Shown in pieces: positions 55,937-64,000 of a DNA stretch of 64,000 bases. Made by a program: the position numbers and the translations under genes. Below the pieces are notes generated by a model that saw only the letters and a list, made by a program, of their open reading frames with translations, ran no database searches and was not told where the DNA came from. The stretch lies in NCBI GenBank assembly GCA_963797085.1, contig CAWCOA010000018.1:62001-126000 (forward strand), given 5' to 3'. The stretch is from JASJBU01 sp963797085. GTDB lineage: Bacteria > Pseudomonadota > Gammaproteobacteria > Chromatiales > Chromatiaceae. How positions within the stretch are numbered: position 1 is the first letter of the stretch; every line of letters begins with the position of its first letter.

Positions 55937-56836
55937 ATGCCCACGCCTTTTCAACGTATCGGCCTCATCGGCAAGCACGGAGATCCTGCTGTCAAGGAAA
56001 CCATTCGGCAGTTGTGCGAGTATCTGCATGAACTGGGTAAGGATGTACTACTGGAAGAGGCAACCTGCCGGCTGTTGAAAGACCTCCCCCTACCCAGCAC
56101 CTCCGAAACAGAGCTGCCCGCTCAGAGTGATCTGGTCATCGTGGTGGGTGGGGATGGCACCATGCTGCACTCCGCTCGCTCGCTGGCCCTGCATAACACC
56201 CCGCTGCTGGGCATAAACCTGGGCCGTCTTGGCTTTCTCACTGATATCTCACCGGCCGAGATCAGACCCAGACTGAATCAGATCCTGGCCGGTCACTACG
56301 AAGAGGAAGAACGCTTTCTGCTGCGCCTGAACATGGGTGATGAGTCGAAGACCAACGGCGGCATTCGCGCCCTCAATGACATCGTACTGCACAAATGGAA
56401 CATCGCCCGGATGATCGAGTTCGAGACCTACATCAATGGCCAGCTGGTCAATAGCCAACGCTCTGATGGCCTGATCGTCTCCACACCCACCGGCTCCACT
56501 GCTTATGCCTTGTCCGGTGGCGGGCCACTGATGTATCCCTCCCTGAATGCGCTGCTGCTGGTGCCCATCTGCCCGCATACCCTGAGTAACCGCCCCATCG
56601 TGGTGGATGGTGAAAGCGAGATCGAGATCCATCTGGCCAGAGGGCATGCGGAGGGGGTGCAGCTGACCTGTGACGGCCAGGTAACCCTGCCCGTCATGGA
56701 GGGCGAGATCATCCGCATCCGCAAGGATGAAAACCGGGTGCGCCTGATTCACCCCCAGGGCCACGACTATTACAGTACCCTGCGCGCCAAACTGGGCTGG
56801 GGCAAATACCCAGATACTCTGTCAAAATTGGATTGA
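55937..56836 (+). CDS. nadK: NAD kinase
   Basis: 299 residues; phosphorylates NAD to NADP. The GGDGTML motif is near residue 71 and TGSTAYALSGGGP near 185. recN follows by 17 bases. Confidence 0.97.
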   Translation: MPTPFQRIGLIGKHGDPAVKETIRQLCEYLHELGKDVLLEEATCRLLKDLPLPSTSETELPAQSDLVIVVGGDGTMLHSARSLALHNTPLLGINLGRLGFLTDISPAEIRPRLNQILAGHYEEEERFLLRLNMGDESKTNGGIRALNDIVLHKWNIARMIEFETYINGQLVNSQRSDGLIVSTPTGSTAYALSGGGPLMYPSLNALLLVPICPHTLSNRPIVVDGESEIEIHLARGHAEGVQLTCDGQVTLPVMEGEIIRIRKDENRVRLIHPQGHDYYSTLRAKLGWGKYPDTLSKLD

Positions 56837-56853
56837 TGGAGTATTAGCTTCTG

Positions 56854-58530
56854 ATGTTGACCCAGCTGCTTATTCGAGATCTGGCTATCGTCTCCGCCCA
56901 GGAGCTGGAACTCAGCCCTGGGCTGAGCGTACTGACCGGCGAGACCGGCGCGGGCAAATCGATCCTGATCGATGCCCTGGGTCTGGCGTTGGGTGACCGG
57001 GCGGACAACAACATGATTCGCAACGATGCGGATCGGGCAGAGGTCACTGCCGGTTTCGACATCGCAAACGCCGTGGATGCCCGGGACTGGCTTGAACAGC
57101 AGGCCCTGGATGAAGGCCATGACTGCCTGATTCGCCGCGTCCTGTCCCGGGTCGGACGTTCACGGGCCTTCATCAATGGCCGTCCTGTGACTCTGCAGCA
57201 GGTCCAGGAGTTGGGGAATATGCTGGTGGAGATCCATGGCCAGCACGCCCACCAGTCCCTGCTCAGCCGCCAGCACCAAGGTCAGTTGCTGGATGCCTAT
57301 GGTGACAATCGCGCCCTGGCGGAACGTGTGGCGACGAGTTTCAAGCGCTATCAAAAAGACCGGCAGCAACTGGAGGCGCTGAGCAGCGCCGCGACGGAGC
57401 GCGCCTCCCGTCTCGATCTGTTGCGCTTTCAGGTCAGCGAGCTGACTGCGCTGAATCTTCACCTGGATGAGCTGGAGATACTAAACCAGGATCACAAACG
57501 CCTCAGCCATCTGGAACAGCTGCAAAGCGGTGCTGGAGAGATCCTGCATGACCTGGATGAAGCCGAACCCTCGGTGCGAGGCCAGTTGGTGAAACTCGAA
57601 GAGCAACTCAGCAGCCTGGAACCGCTGGATGACCAGCTGTCGGAACCCAGAGAGATGCTGGATAACGCCCTGATCCAGGTCGACGAGGCCCTGTCGGTCC
57701 TGCGCGACTATCTTGCCGGGCTCGAATCCGATCCGAGCGGTCTACAAGAGGTCGAACAACGTCTTGAGCTGATTCACGATCTGGCGCGTAAATACCGTAT
57801 CAAAGCTTTTGAACTGCCTGATCGACTGCGGCAAATCGAACAGGAACTGGCGCAGTTGGAGAGTGCCGATGAGACATTGGAGGCGCTCGAAAACCAGGTC
57901 GCAACGCAATGGAGTGAGTTTATCAAGCTGGCCCGCCAGCTTAGTAAAAAGCGCCATACGACCGGTCAGCGATTGAGCAAGGAAATCAGTCAGGCCATGC
58001 AGCAGCTCGGCATGCCTGGCGGGATGTTCGGTGTGGATCTGAAGCCTCTGGAAGAAGCGGATGCCGGCAAAGGCGGTCTGGAACGGGTCGAGTTTTTGGT
58101 TTCTGCCAACCCCGGCATGCCCATGCAACCACTGAGCAAGGTGGCATCCGGCGGTGAACTCTCACGCATCAGCCTGGCCATTCAGGTGGCCACGATCCGT
58201 TATGGCAAGACCCCAACCCTGGTGTTCGATGAAGTGGATGTAGGTATCGGCGGCGGGGTTGCAGAGATCGTCGGGCAGATGCTGCGCCAGCTGGGTGATA
58301 GCAGGCAGATCCTCTGCGTAACCCACCTGCCTCAGGTGGCGGCTCAGGCCGTGCATCATCTGCAGGTCAGAAAAAGCACTCAGGGCAGACGAACCCACAC
58401 CCATATCACCCCCCTGGACGCAACTGAGCGGGTTAACGAGATAGCTCGCATGCTGGGCGGCGTGGAAATCACCGACCAGACCCTGGCCCATGCCTCGGAA
58501 ATGATCGAAATGGCGGCACTCACCGATTAA
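56854..58530 (+). CDS. recN: DNA repair protein RecN
   Basis: 558 residues, SMC-like ATPase for double-strand-break repair. Walker A GETGAGKS near residue 30, long coiled coil, signature SGGELSRISLA and Walker B LVFDEVDVGIGG. Convergent with fur, seven bases apart. Confidence 0.97.
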   Translation: MLTQLLIRDLAIVSAQELELSPGLSVLTGETGAGKSILIDALGLALGDRADNNMIRNDADRAEVTAGFDIANAVDARDWLEQQALDEGHDCLIRRVLSRVGRSRAFINGRPVTLQQVQELGNMLVEIHGQHAHQSLLSRQHQGQLLDAYGDNRALAERVATSFKRYQKDRQQLEALSSAATERASRLDLLRFQVSELTALNLHLDELEILNQDHKRLSHLEQLQSGAGEILHDLDEAEPSVRGQLVKLEEQLSSLEPLDDQLSEPREMLDNALIQVDEALSVLRDYLAGLESDPSGLQEVEQRLELIHDLARKYRIKAFELPDRLRQIEQELAQLESADETLEALENQVATQWSEFIKLARQLSKKRHTTGQRLSKEISQAMQQLGMPGGMFGVDLKPLEEADAGKGGLERVEFLVSANPGMPMQPLSKVASGGELSRISLAIQVATIRYGKTPTLVFDEVDVGIGGGVAEIVGQMLRQLGDSRQILCVTHLPQVAAQAVHHLQVRKSTQGRRTHTHITPLDATERVNEIARMLGGVEITDQTLAHASEMIEMAALTD

Positions 58531-58537
58531 CTGCTGT

Positions 58538-58966
58538 TCAGCCCTGGCCCCTTCCCGGGCATTTAGGATCCTTACAGCGCCCATAGATGATCAGCGAGTG
58601 GTCATCCATCTCGAAACCGTGAGCTTCGGCAATCTCTTTCTGGCGCTTTTCGATGGTCGCGTCCATGAACTCCTCAACCTTACCGCAGTTCATACAGACG
58701 ATATGGTCGTGATGCTCACCCCGGTCGAGTTCGAATACCGCATGTCCGCCCTCGAAATTATGCCGGGTGACCAGTCCGGCCGCCTCAAACTGGGTCAATA
58801 CCCGGTAGACGGTGGCCAGCCCGATCTCCTCATCTTTCTCCAGCAACTTCTTGTAGACGTCTTCCGCACTGACGTGCCGCTGTACACTGTTCTCGAGCAA
58901 TTCAAGGATCTTCACCCGTGGCAGGGTCACTTTAAGCCCCGCCTTTCTGATCTCCTGATTATCCAA
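58538..58966 (-). CDS. fur: Ferric uptake regulator Fur
   Basis: 142 residues. Winged helix, metal site HHDHIVC, and zinc Cys pairs CMNCG and CKDPKC. Represses iron uptake genes with Fe2+. Divergent from bamE. Confidence 0.97.
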   Translation of the reverse strand: MDNQEIRKAGLKVTLPRVKILELLENSVQRHVSAEDVYKKLLEKDEEIGLATVYRVLTQFEAAGLVTRHNFEGGHAVFELDRGEHHDHIVCMNCGKVEEFMDATIEKRQKEIAEAHGFEMDDHSLIIYGRCKDPKCPGRGQG

Positions 58967-59049
58967 TTCCGCGCTCTCCGCCTTGAATGGTTAAGCAGCC
59001 ATGCAGGAAAACCTGGTTGCAGCACTGCTGATTAGGGTAGAATTTCCAG

Positions 59050-59524
59050 ATGTCGCAGATTGTACTCAGAATAAAAAAGATTCTCATCTTCGTTGTTGCA
59101 GGCGCATCTATCGGCCTGGCCGGATGTTCGAGCTGGAGAGAATTTTTCGGTGGTACACACCCCCGAGATCCAGCAGGGCAATATCATCACCCCGGAAATG
59201 GTGGCGGAACTCAAGACCGGCATGTCCAAACGGCAGGTCCGATTCCTGCTTGGCACGCCGTTACTGGTGGATGTATTTCACCAGGACCGCTGGGATTATC
59301 TGTTCACCATGAAAAAGCGCAATGAGCCCCTTGAAATCAAGCAATTCAAGCTGTTTTTCGAAGGTGACACCCTGCTCAGTTATCAGAGCGATATCCAGCC
59401 TGCAGAAAATCTCGAGACGTTGAAGGACAAAAAAGAGATCGTGGTGAGCGTGCCTGACTACGATGGTGATAAGGGTATTATCGAGCGGGCCCTGGGAGTG
59501 ATTGGGATTGATCTGGATGACTAG
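59050..59524 (+). CDS. bamE: Outer membrane assembly lipoprotein BamE, one frame break
   Basis: About 157 residues. Lipobox LAGC near residue 26. Frame 1 is lost at the T-run 59144-59148; removing one T gives SVVHTPEIQQGN and the typical MVAELKTGMSKRQVRFLLGTP core. Part of the BAM complex. Its stop codon TAG lies inside the terminal repeat of the element at 59521. Confidence 0.92.
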
Positions 59525-59689
59525 GAGTCTGTCGGATTTAGGACTGATCTATTGCGGAAAAGCCGAATTTGGCCAGATTTTCCAATCCTTTTCGTTAAAT
59601 AGCTACGGCTATTCGCCTCAAACGATCGAAAAATCTGCATCAAACTGGCTTTCCCTCATGACGATCGCCTAAACCCGACAGGCTCCTAG
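59521..59689. mobile_element. MITE-like element with 21-bp terminal inverted repeats
   Basis: 169 bases bounded by CTAGGAGTCTGTCGGATTTAG (59521) and its near-complement ending CTCCTAG at 59689 (19 of 21 pair). The inside also folds (ATAGCTACGGCTAT at the centre, CAGATTTTCC against CGAAAAATCTG). No ORF. CTAG at each end may be a target duplication. Non-autonomous element; its transposase family is not known to me. Confidence 0.65.
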
Positions 59690-59717
59690 GCAGGATCCCT
59701 GAACCCGGCGAAGCCGG

Positions 59718-60027
59718 TCATTTAGCACCCTTTTTCATCTGCTTGCCTTGGGCGGCGCGTTTTTTGCGCTGTTCCTTGGGGTCGGCGATCAGCGGTCGGT
59801 AGATCTCTACCCGGTCACCTGGGTTGAGCTTGGCGTCCGGCTTAACAAGCCTTGCCAAAGACACCGATCTTGTTGCTGGTTAAATCGATCTCGGGGAAGC
59901 GCTGTATGATCCCGGAGCGCTCCACTGCCTCTCTGGCAGTGATGCCGGGTTCGGCATCCAGTTCCAGGATAACCTGCTCATCCAGTCTGCCGTAGGCCAC
60001 TTCGACCCGAATCTTTGTTTCAGTCAC
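59718..60027 (-). CDS. rnfH: RnfH/UPF0125 family protein, one frame break
   Basis: About 102 residues, a ubiquitin-like beta-grasp fold. GTG 60027 has GAGG six bases upstream and overlaps the ratA end by 8 bases. Removing one base at about 59850 restores IGVFGKLVKPD then LNPGDRVEIYRPLIADPK. Exact function unknown; it always neighbours ratA. Confidence 0.88.
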
Positions 60028-60454
60028 GGTAAACCTCATCCGCGCGTTTAACGAACGCCTCCACAAGGGTGTTGGCAATATGTCTAAAAACCTTGCCAAA
60101 GGCCGTATCGATGAGTCTATTGGCGAATTCAAATTCGAGCACCAGTTCCACTTTACTGGCATCCTCCTTGAGGGGGGTAAAGACCCATCCTCCTTCGAGT
60201 TTTTTGAACGGCCCGTGCCTCAAGACGATATCCATACGTTCATTTTCCAGCAGGGTATTACAGGTGGAAAAGCGTTGTTTGATACCGATCCGCGAGACCT
60301 CAAGTTCGCCGCAGATCTCTGTTTCGCTGCGCGAGATCAGCTTACTGTCACTGCACCAGGGAAGGAAATCCGGGTAGGCTTCAAAGTCACTCACCAGATT
60401 GAACATCTCCGCAGCCGAATGATGGACCAGCGCGCTTTTTGTGACAATCGGCAC
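60020..60454 (-). CDS. ratA: RatA/UPF0083 START-domain protein
   Basis: 144 residues from GTG 60454, two bases after the NSS stop. START-like fold with SAAEMFNLVSDFEAYPDFLPWC. E. coli RatA was reported to block 70S ribosome association; the homologue Coq10 binds quinone. It reads in frame with the NSS gene only because of a base error there. Confidence 0.92.
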   Translation of the reverse strand: MPIVTKSALVHHSAAEMFNLVSDFEAYPDFLPWCSDSKLISRSETEICGELEVSRIGIKQRFSTCNTLLENERMDIVLRHGPFKKLEGGWVFTPLKEDASKVELVLEFEFANRLIDTAFGKVFRHIANTLVEAFVKRADEVYRD

Positions 60455-60456
60455 CG

Positions 60457-61864
60457 TCAGATAATTCCTATGGCGTTGAGGAAAACCAGTACAACCGCCA
60501 GCGGAGCAATGAATCGTATCAACAGCCGCCACAGCATGATAGCTGAATTTGCCCATGGCGAATTCATCCCTGCTCGACTGCGAGGTCATCACCCAGCCGG
60601 CAAACAGGGCGATCAACACACCACCCAGCGGCAGCATGATGTTGGCAGCCAGGTAGTCCAGCAGGTCGAAGAAGGTCATATCGAACAGCTTGTACTCCTC
60701 GCCCGACCAGAGATTGAACGAAAAGATACTGCCAAGTCCCAGAACCCAGGTCGTAAAGCCAATCCAGGCGGCGGCGCGGATGCGGCTCATGCTGCGGTTT
60801 TCCACCAGCCAGGCCACTGCGGGCTCGATCAGAGAAATCGCCGAAGACCAGGCGGCGAATACCAGCAGCACGAAAAACAGGGTGCCGAATAGCTGGCCCG
60901 CCGGCATGGCGCCGAAGGCAATGGGCAGCGTCTGGAAGATCAACCCAGGGCCGGCTCCAGGTTCCAGCCCATTGGCAAACACGATCGGAAAGATCGCCAT
61001 TCCCGCTACCAGCGCCACTAAAGTATCGAGAAAGCCAATCAGAATGGCGGAGCGGGCAATGGAGGTCTGCTTCGGCATGTAGGAGCCATAGACCATGATA
61101 GCGCCCATGCCGAGACTGAGGGTAAAGAAGGCATGGCCAAGCGCCACCAGCACCGGGGCGCCGCTCAATTCACACTGATTTTGACCCGCCACTATTTCAC
61201 ATTGATAGAAAACTTTATTGAAATCCGGCTGAAACAGAAACTCCAGACCCTGGGTGAAATAGCCCGTGTTCATCGCATATCCGACCATCACGATCAGCAG
61301 TATGAACAGTGCCGGCATCAGATAGGTAACCGCCTTCTCCAGCCCGGCGCGCACGCCACGGGCCACCACCACCATGCTCATCAGCATGAACAGGCTGTGC
61401 CAGGCCAGCAGGCGTTCCGGATCACCCACCAGATCGTTGAATACGGTCTGCACCCCCTGGGTATCGATGCCGTTGAAGACGCCGGCGGCCGACCGCAGCA
61501 CATAGGCCAGGGCCCAACCGGCGATCACACTGTAATAAGAGAGGATGAAAAATCCGGCCAGCACACCACTCCAGCCGACGATGGACCAAACGGAGCTGGC
61601 GCGCTCTTCTTTCGCCAGGCTAGTCATGGTGTTGATCGGGCTCTGACGTCCGCGTCGCCCCAACATGATCTCCGCCATCATGATAGGGATGCCGATCGCG
61701 GCGATACAGATCAAATAGACAACAACAAAGGCCCCACCACCATTCTCGCCAGCAATATAGGGAAACTTCCAGATATTACCCAGGCCAACCGCGGAACCTG
61801 TAGCCGCCAGGACAAAGACCAGGCGTGAAGACCACTGACCATGGATGGATCTCTTTTCTGTCAT
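60457..61864 (-). CDS. Neurotransmitter:sodium symporter family transporter, one frame break
   Basis: About 468 residues with 11-12 helices. N-terminal SAVGLGNIWKFPYIAGENGG is the NSS sodium/substrate motif. It imports an amino acid with Na+. One extra base near 60541 makes the ORF run on into ratA; removing it gives a normal hydrophobic end, LVFLNAIGII, and TGA at 60459-60457. Confidence 0.9.
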
Positions 61865-61978
61865 GATCTAATCTCGAATCCCCTACCAGACCTATAAAAC
61901 TTGTCTATTCTGCGTAAATTCAATCGACATAACAAGGCAAGGCTGGCCGCAGCATCCAGTGCCGTTTAGAATGCACCA

Positions 61979-62459
61979 ATGGCTAAGAAATCAAAAAAAG
62001 CAAAAACCACCCGGTTCAACCATCGCCCTGAACAAGAAGGCCGGCCACGACTTCTTCATCGAGGAGCGCTTCGAGGCCGGTATAGCCCTGCAGGGCTGGG
62101 AGGTGAAAAGCCTGCGTGAAGGCCGCGCCCAGATCAAAGAGAGCTATGTCACCATCAAGAATAATGAGGCCTTCCTGTTTGGCGCTCATATCGTACCCCT
62201 TACCACGGCGTCCACTCACATCACCACGGATGCCACGCGAACCCGGAAACTGCTGCTGCACCGCAGCGAGTTGAACAAACTCATTGGTCTGGTGGAACGC
62301 AAGGGCTACACCCTGGTCCCCACCGCCATGTACTGGAAGAAAGGTTATGCCAAACTGGAGATCGGCCTGGCCAAGGGTAAAAAACAACATGACAAACGCG
62401 CTGATGACCGGGACCGGGACTGGAAGCGGGAGAAGGAACGCATGTTCAAAAAAGGCTGA
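61979..62459 (+). CDS. smpB: SsrA-binding protein SmpB, one frame break
   Basis: About 159 residues. ATG 61979 gives MAKKSKKAKTT; removing one C at 62010-62013 joins it to STIALNKKAGHDFFIEE and the normal core. Works with tmRNA in ribosome rescue. No ssrA gene is seen in the window. Confidence 0.93.
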
Positions 62460-62555
62460 TCCATTTCCAATTTATCCATTCTTTACTGCTAAGGAAATAT
62501 TCCAAGGTTATGAATGGGAAACATTGTCGCGCTGTTGGACCGACATCACCAATGA

Positions 62556-62909
62556 TTACCTGGCGCATTGATTGGAAGCCGAATTGGCCAGCATTCGCAA
62601 TGCTTCCTCAACCATCGAATCAGACACCTCACCATCCAAGCCCAGCTGTTCAGCCTCTTCCCACGCTTTGCGGGCTGACTTCTGATTGGCGTTTTGTTGC
62701 ATGGACATCTTTCGCATCCTCTGTAACAGAGTCAGCAGACCAATCAGCCCCAATGCCAGAGAGGCCCAAAAATAGCCAAAGACAAGCCAGCCAATAAAAA
62801 AGACTAGACAGAACAGTCCTACGCCGGTGATCGTATGCACCCAGAAGACGGGGCCAAATGTTGCCTTATCTTCAAATAACGCTCTGTAGTCCAGGTTGTT
62901 GTCACTCAT
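62556..62909 (-). CDS. Small membrane protein, two TM helices
   Basis: 117 residues from ATG 62909. Two helices (about 22-42 and 45-62), then a charged helix with KSARKAWEEAEQLG. No family recognised. Lies 23 bases after the secretin gene on the same strand and may be cotranscribed. Confidence 0.6.
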   Translation of the reverse strand: MSDNNLDYRALFEDKATFGPVFWVHTITGVGLFCLVFFIGWLVFGYFWASLALGLIGLLTLLQRMRKMSMQQNANQKSARKAWEEAEQLGLDGEVSDSMVEEALRMLANSASNQCAR

Positions 62910-62932
62910 CTGTACCCCATCAATAAACAAAC

Positions 62933-64000
62933 TTAAATATCCAGATCCAATATCCATGTGCTGTCCTGTCTGGATGACTGATTCTCATCAGACCCATCGG
63001 TTGCAGGATTCTCAGCACTCATCACTTTATTCATCCGCTGTTCTGCCCGCGCCTTTTCATCGCCGAGCAATTTTTCCAAGCGCTCGCTCTTCTCAACATT
63101 GCTTTTATTCCACTGCCCAGTTTGAAAATCGATGACCTTGGGGGTGATCAAGACGACGATCTCGGTGGCCGTCAGACTCTTGGAGCGGTTGGAGAACAGC
63201 GCGCCCATAACAGGCAGATCCCCCAGCAGGGGCACTCCTTCGCGGCTTTCATTGGTATTATGTTTGATCAGCCCGCCAAGGAAGACCGTTTGCCCGTCCG
63301 GCACCAACATACGGGTGGATAGCTGAGTGGTGGTCTTGGAAGGAATGCCGTCGTCAGAAACCGACCCATCACTCACTTCAGGGTGGATATCGAGGAGGAT
63401 CTTTCCCTCCCGGTCCACGGACGGCGTTACTTTGAGAATAATACCGGTTTCGAGAAATTCGATGCTCTCCGAGGTCACTTGATTGATAGTGGTGGTAACC
63501 CGGAAGCCCAATCGGGTACCGACCACTGTCTCTGCCGTCCGATCCTCCATGGCCAGCAATTTCGGTGTCGACAGGGTTCTCAGACGGCCTCTCTCCTTCA
63601 GTGCGTTCAAGGCGATCTCAAAATCCGGGCTCAGATACTGAAAAAACAATCCGGGACTCGTGGGGCTGGCCAGGTTCTGAATGCCGAAACTCCCTTCCCC
63701 ATCGCTACTGGTGAAGAACTTACTCCAATCCAGTCCGAAGGACTCACTGTCTGTCAGGGTCACTTCGAGAATCTTCGCCTCGATCAGAATCTGTTTTGGT
63801 TCACGATCGATCTCGGCTAGCAGCGATTCAATTTTGGCGAGATATGCGGGTTTATCCTCGACGATCAACAACCTCCGGTCATCGAGGATGGTTATCTGGC
63901 CAAAGCTGGAGAGATAATCCTTCAAGATGGTTTCAACCTGCGAGGGTTGCGTGTATTGAATCTTGTATGATCGCACCTCGGTCAAACCTGAGTGATTATA
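62933..64000 (-). CDS. Secretin (PilQ/MshL/PulD family), N-terminus beyond window
   Basis: At least 355 residues; the frame is open to the right edge. An N-domain (ILIEAKILEVTLTD) precedes the secretin core with LGFRVTTTINQV, VPDGQTVFLGGLI and VPLLGDLPVMGALF. It forms an outer-membrane pore for type IV pili or type II secretion; which system cannot be told. The acidic 60-residue tail is less usual. Confidence 0.88.
   Translation of the reverse strand, partial: YNHSGLTEVRSYKIQYTQPSQVETILKDYLSSFGQITILDDRRLLIVEDKPAYLAKIESLLAEIDREPKQILIEAKILEVTLTDSESFGLDWSKFFTSSDGEGSFGIQNLASPTSPGLFFQYLSPDFEIALNALKERGRLRTLSTPKLLAMEDRTAETVVGTRLGFRVTTTINQVTSESIEFLETGIILKVTPSVDREGKILLDIHPEVSDGSVSDDGIPSKTTTQLSTRMLVPDGQTVFLGGLIKHNTNESREGVPLLGDLPVMGALFSNRSKSLTATEIVVLITPKVIDFQTGQWNKSNVEKSERLEKLLGDEKARAEQRMNKVMSAENPATDGSDENQSSRQDSTWILDLDI

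Noticed and set aside
60020..61864. Apparent fusion of an NSS transporter with RatA
   Set aside because: The junction reads out of the normal NSS tail. The other frame has a proper hydrophobic end (LVFLNAIGII) and a stop two bases before a RatA start, so a single extra base near 60541 explains it.
1..64000. CRISPR arrays, rRNA, tRNA or tmRNA genes, prophage
   Set aside because: Looked for repeated spacers, rRNA/tRNA-like folds and phage genes; none was found by reading.

Overview
This 64 kb window is a chromosomal segment of a gammaproteobacterium. The gene orders rpsA-ihfB, lapA-lapB-pyrF, grpE-dnaK-dnaJ-dapB, recN/fur/bamE and ratA-rnfH-smpB are typical of that class. A complete nitrous-oxide-reductase cluster points to a facultatively anaerobic, N2O-respiring organism. 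A Chromatiales- or Sedimenticola-like sulfur bacterium is possible, but nothing here proves it.

Layout. (1) 1-21.3 kb is a phosphate island: two Na/Pi (NptA-type) transporters, each followed by a small lysine-rich coiled-coil protein; a DUF47-PitA pair; three DUF21/CBS (CorC/HlyC-like) membrane proteins; a P-loop/FHA/phosphoesterase module; and pstS-phoU-pstC-pstA-pstB1-pstB2-phoB-phoR. Two triple-repeat Pho boxes stand upstream of DUF47-pitA and pstS. (2) 21.4-25.6 kb is housekeeping: ihfB, rpsA, cmk, aroA. (3) 25.9-29.9 kb is accessory: a tandem thioredoxin, a GGDEF protein, a YEATS-like protein with a membrane partner, and a secreted pentapeptide-repeat protein. (4) 30.2-44.2 kb holds a clade II-type nos cluster (Sec-exported NosZ, two c-type cytochromes, NosB, NosD, NosG, NosH, NosF, NosL, NosY) plus a ZnuA-like/SCO fusion, with FNR/DNR-type boxes ahead of the main transcription units. 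(5) 44.6-62.9 kb is mostly housekeeping: galU, pyrF, lapBA, fliK, dapB, dnaJ, dnaK, grpE, hrcA (with CIRCE and sigma-32-like promoters), nadK, recN, fur, bamE, rnfH, ratA, an NSS transporter and smpB. (6) The right edge cuts a secretin gene.

Functional picture. Low-affinity (Pit), Na-coupled and high-affinity (Pst) phosphate uptake are encoded together with their PhoBR regulator and several PhoU-like proteins. The nos genes encode the enzyme, its electron supply (NosG/H/B and cytochromes) and its copper maturation (NosDFYL and the SCO fusion).

Caveat. About 23 frame breaks occur in 17 genes, including bamE and smpB. Nineteen are repaired by removing a single base. This bias suggests sequence or assembly errors rather than gene decay, so those genes are annotated here as single CDSs spanning the break.

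Most notable: two PstB ATPases with complementary degenerate motifs, a PhoU fused to an apparently dead LMW-phosphatase domain, and a ZnuA-like domain that has lost its metal-binding histidines and is fused to a SCO copper chaperone.
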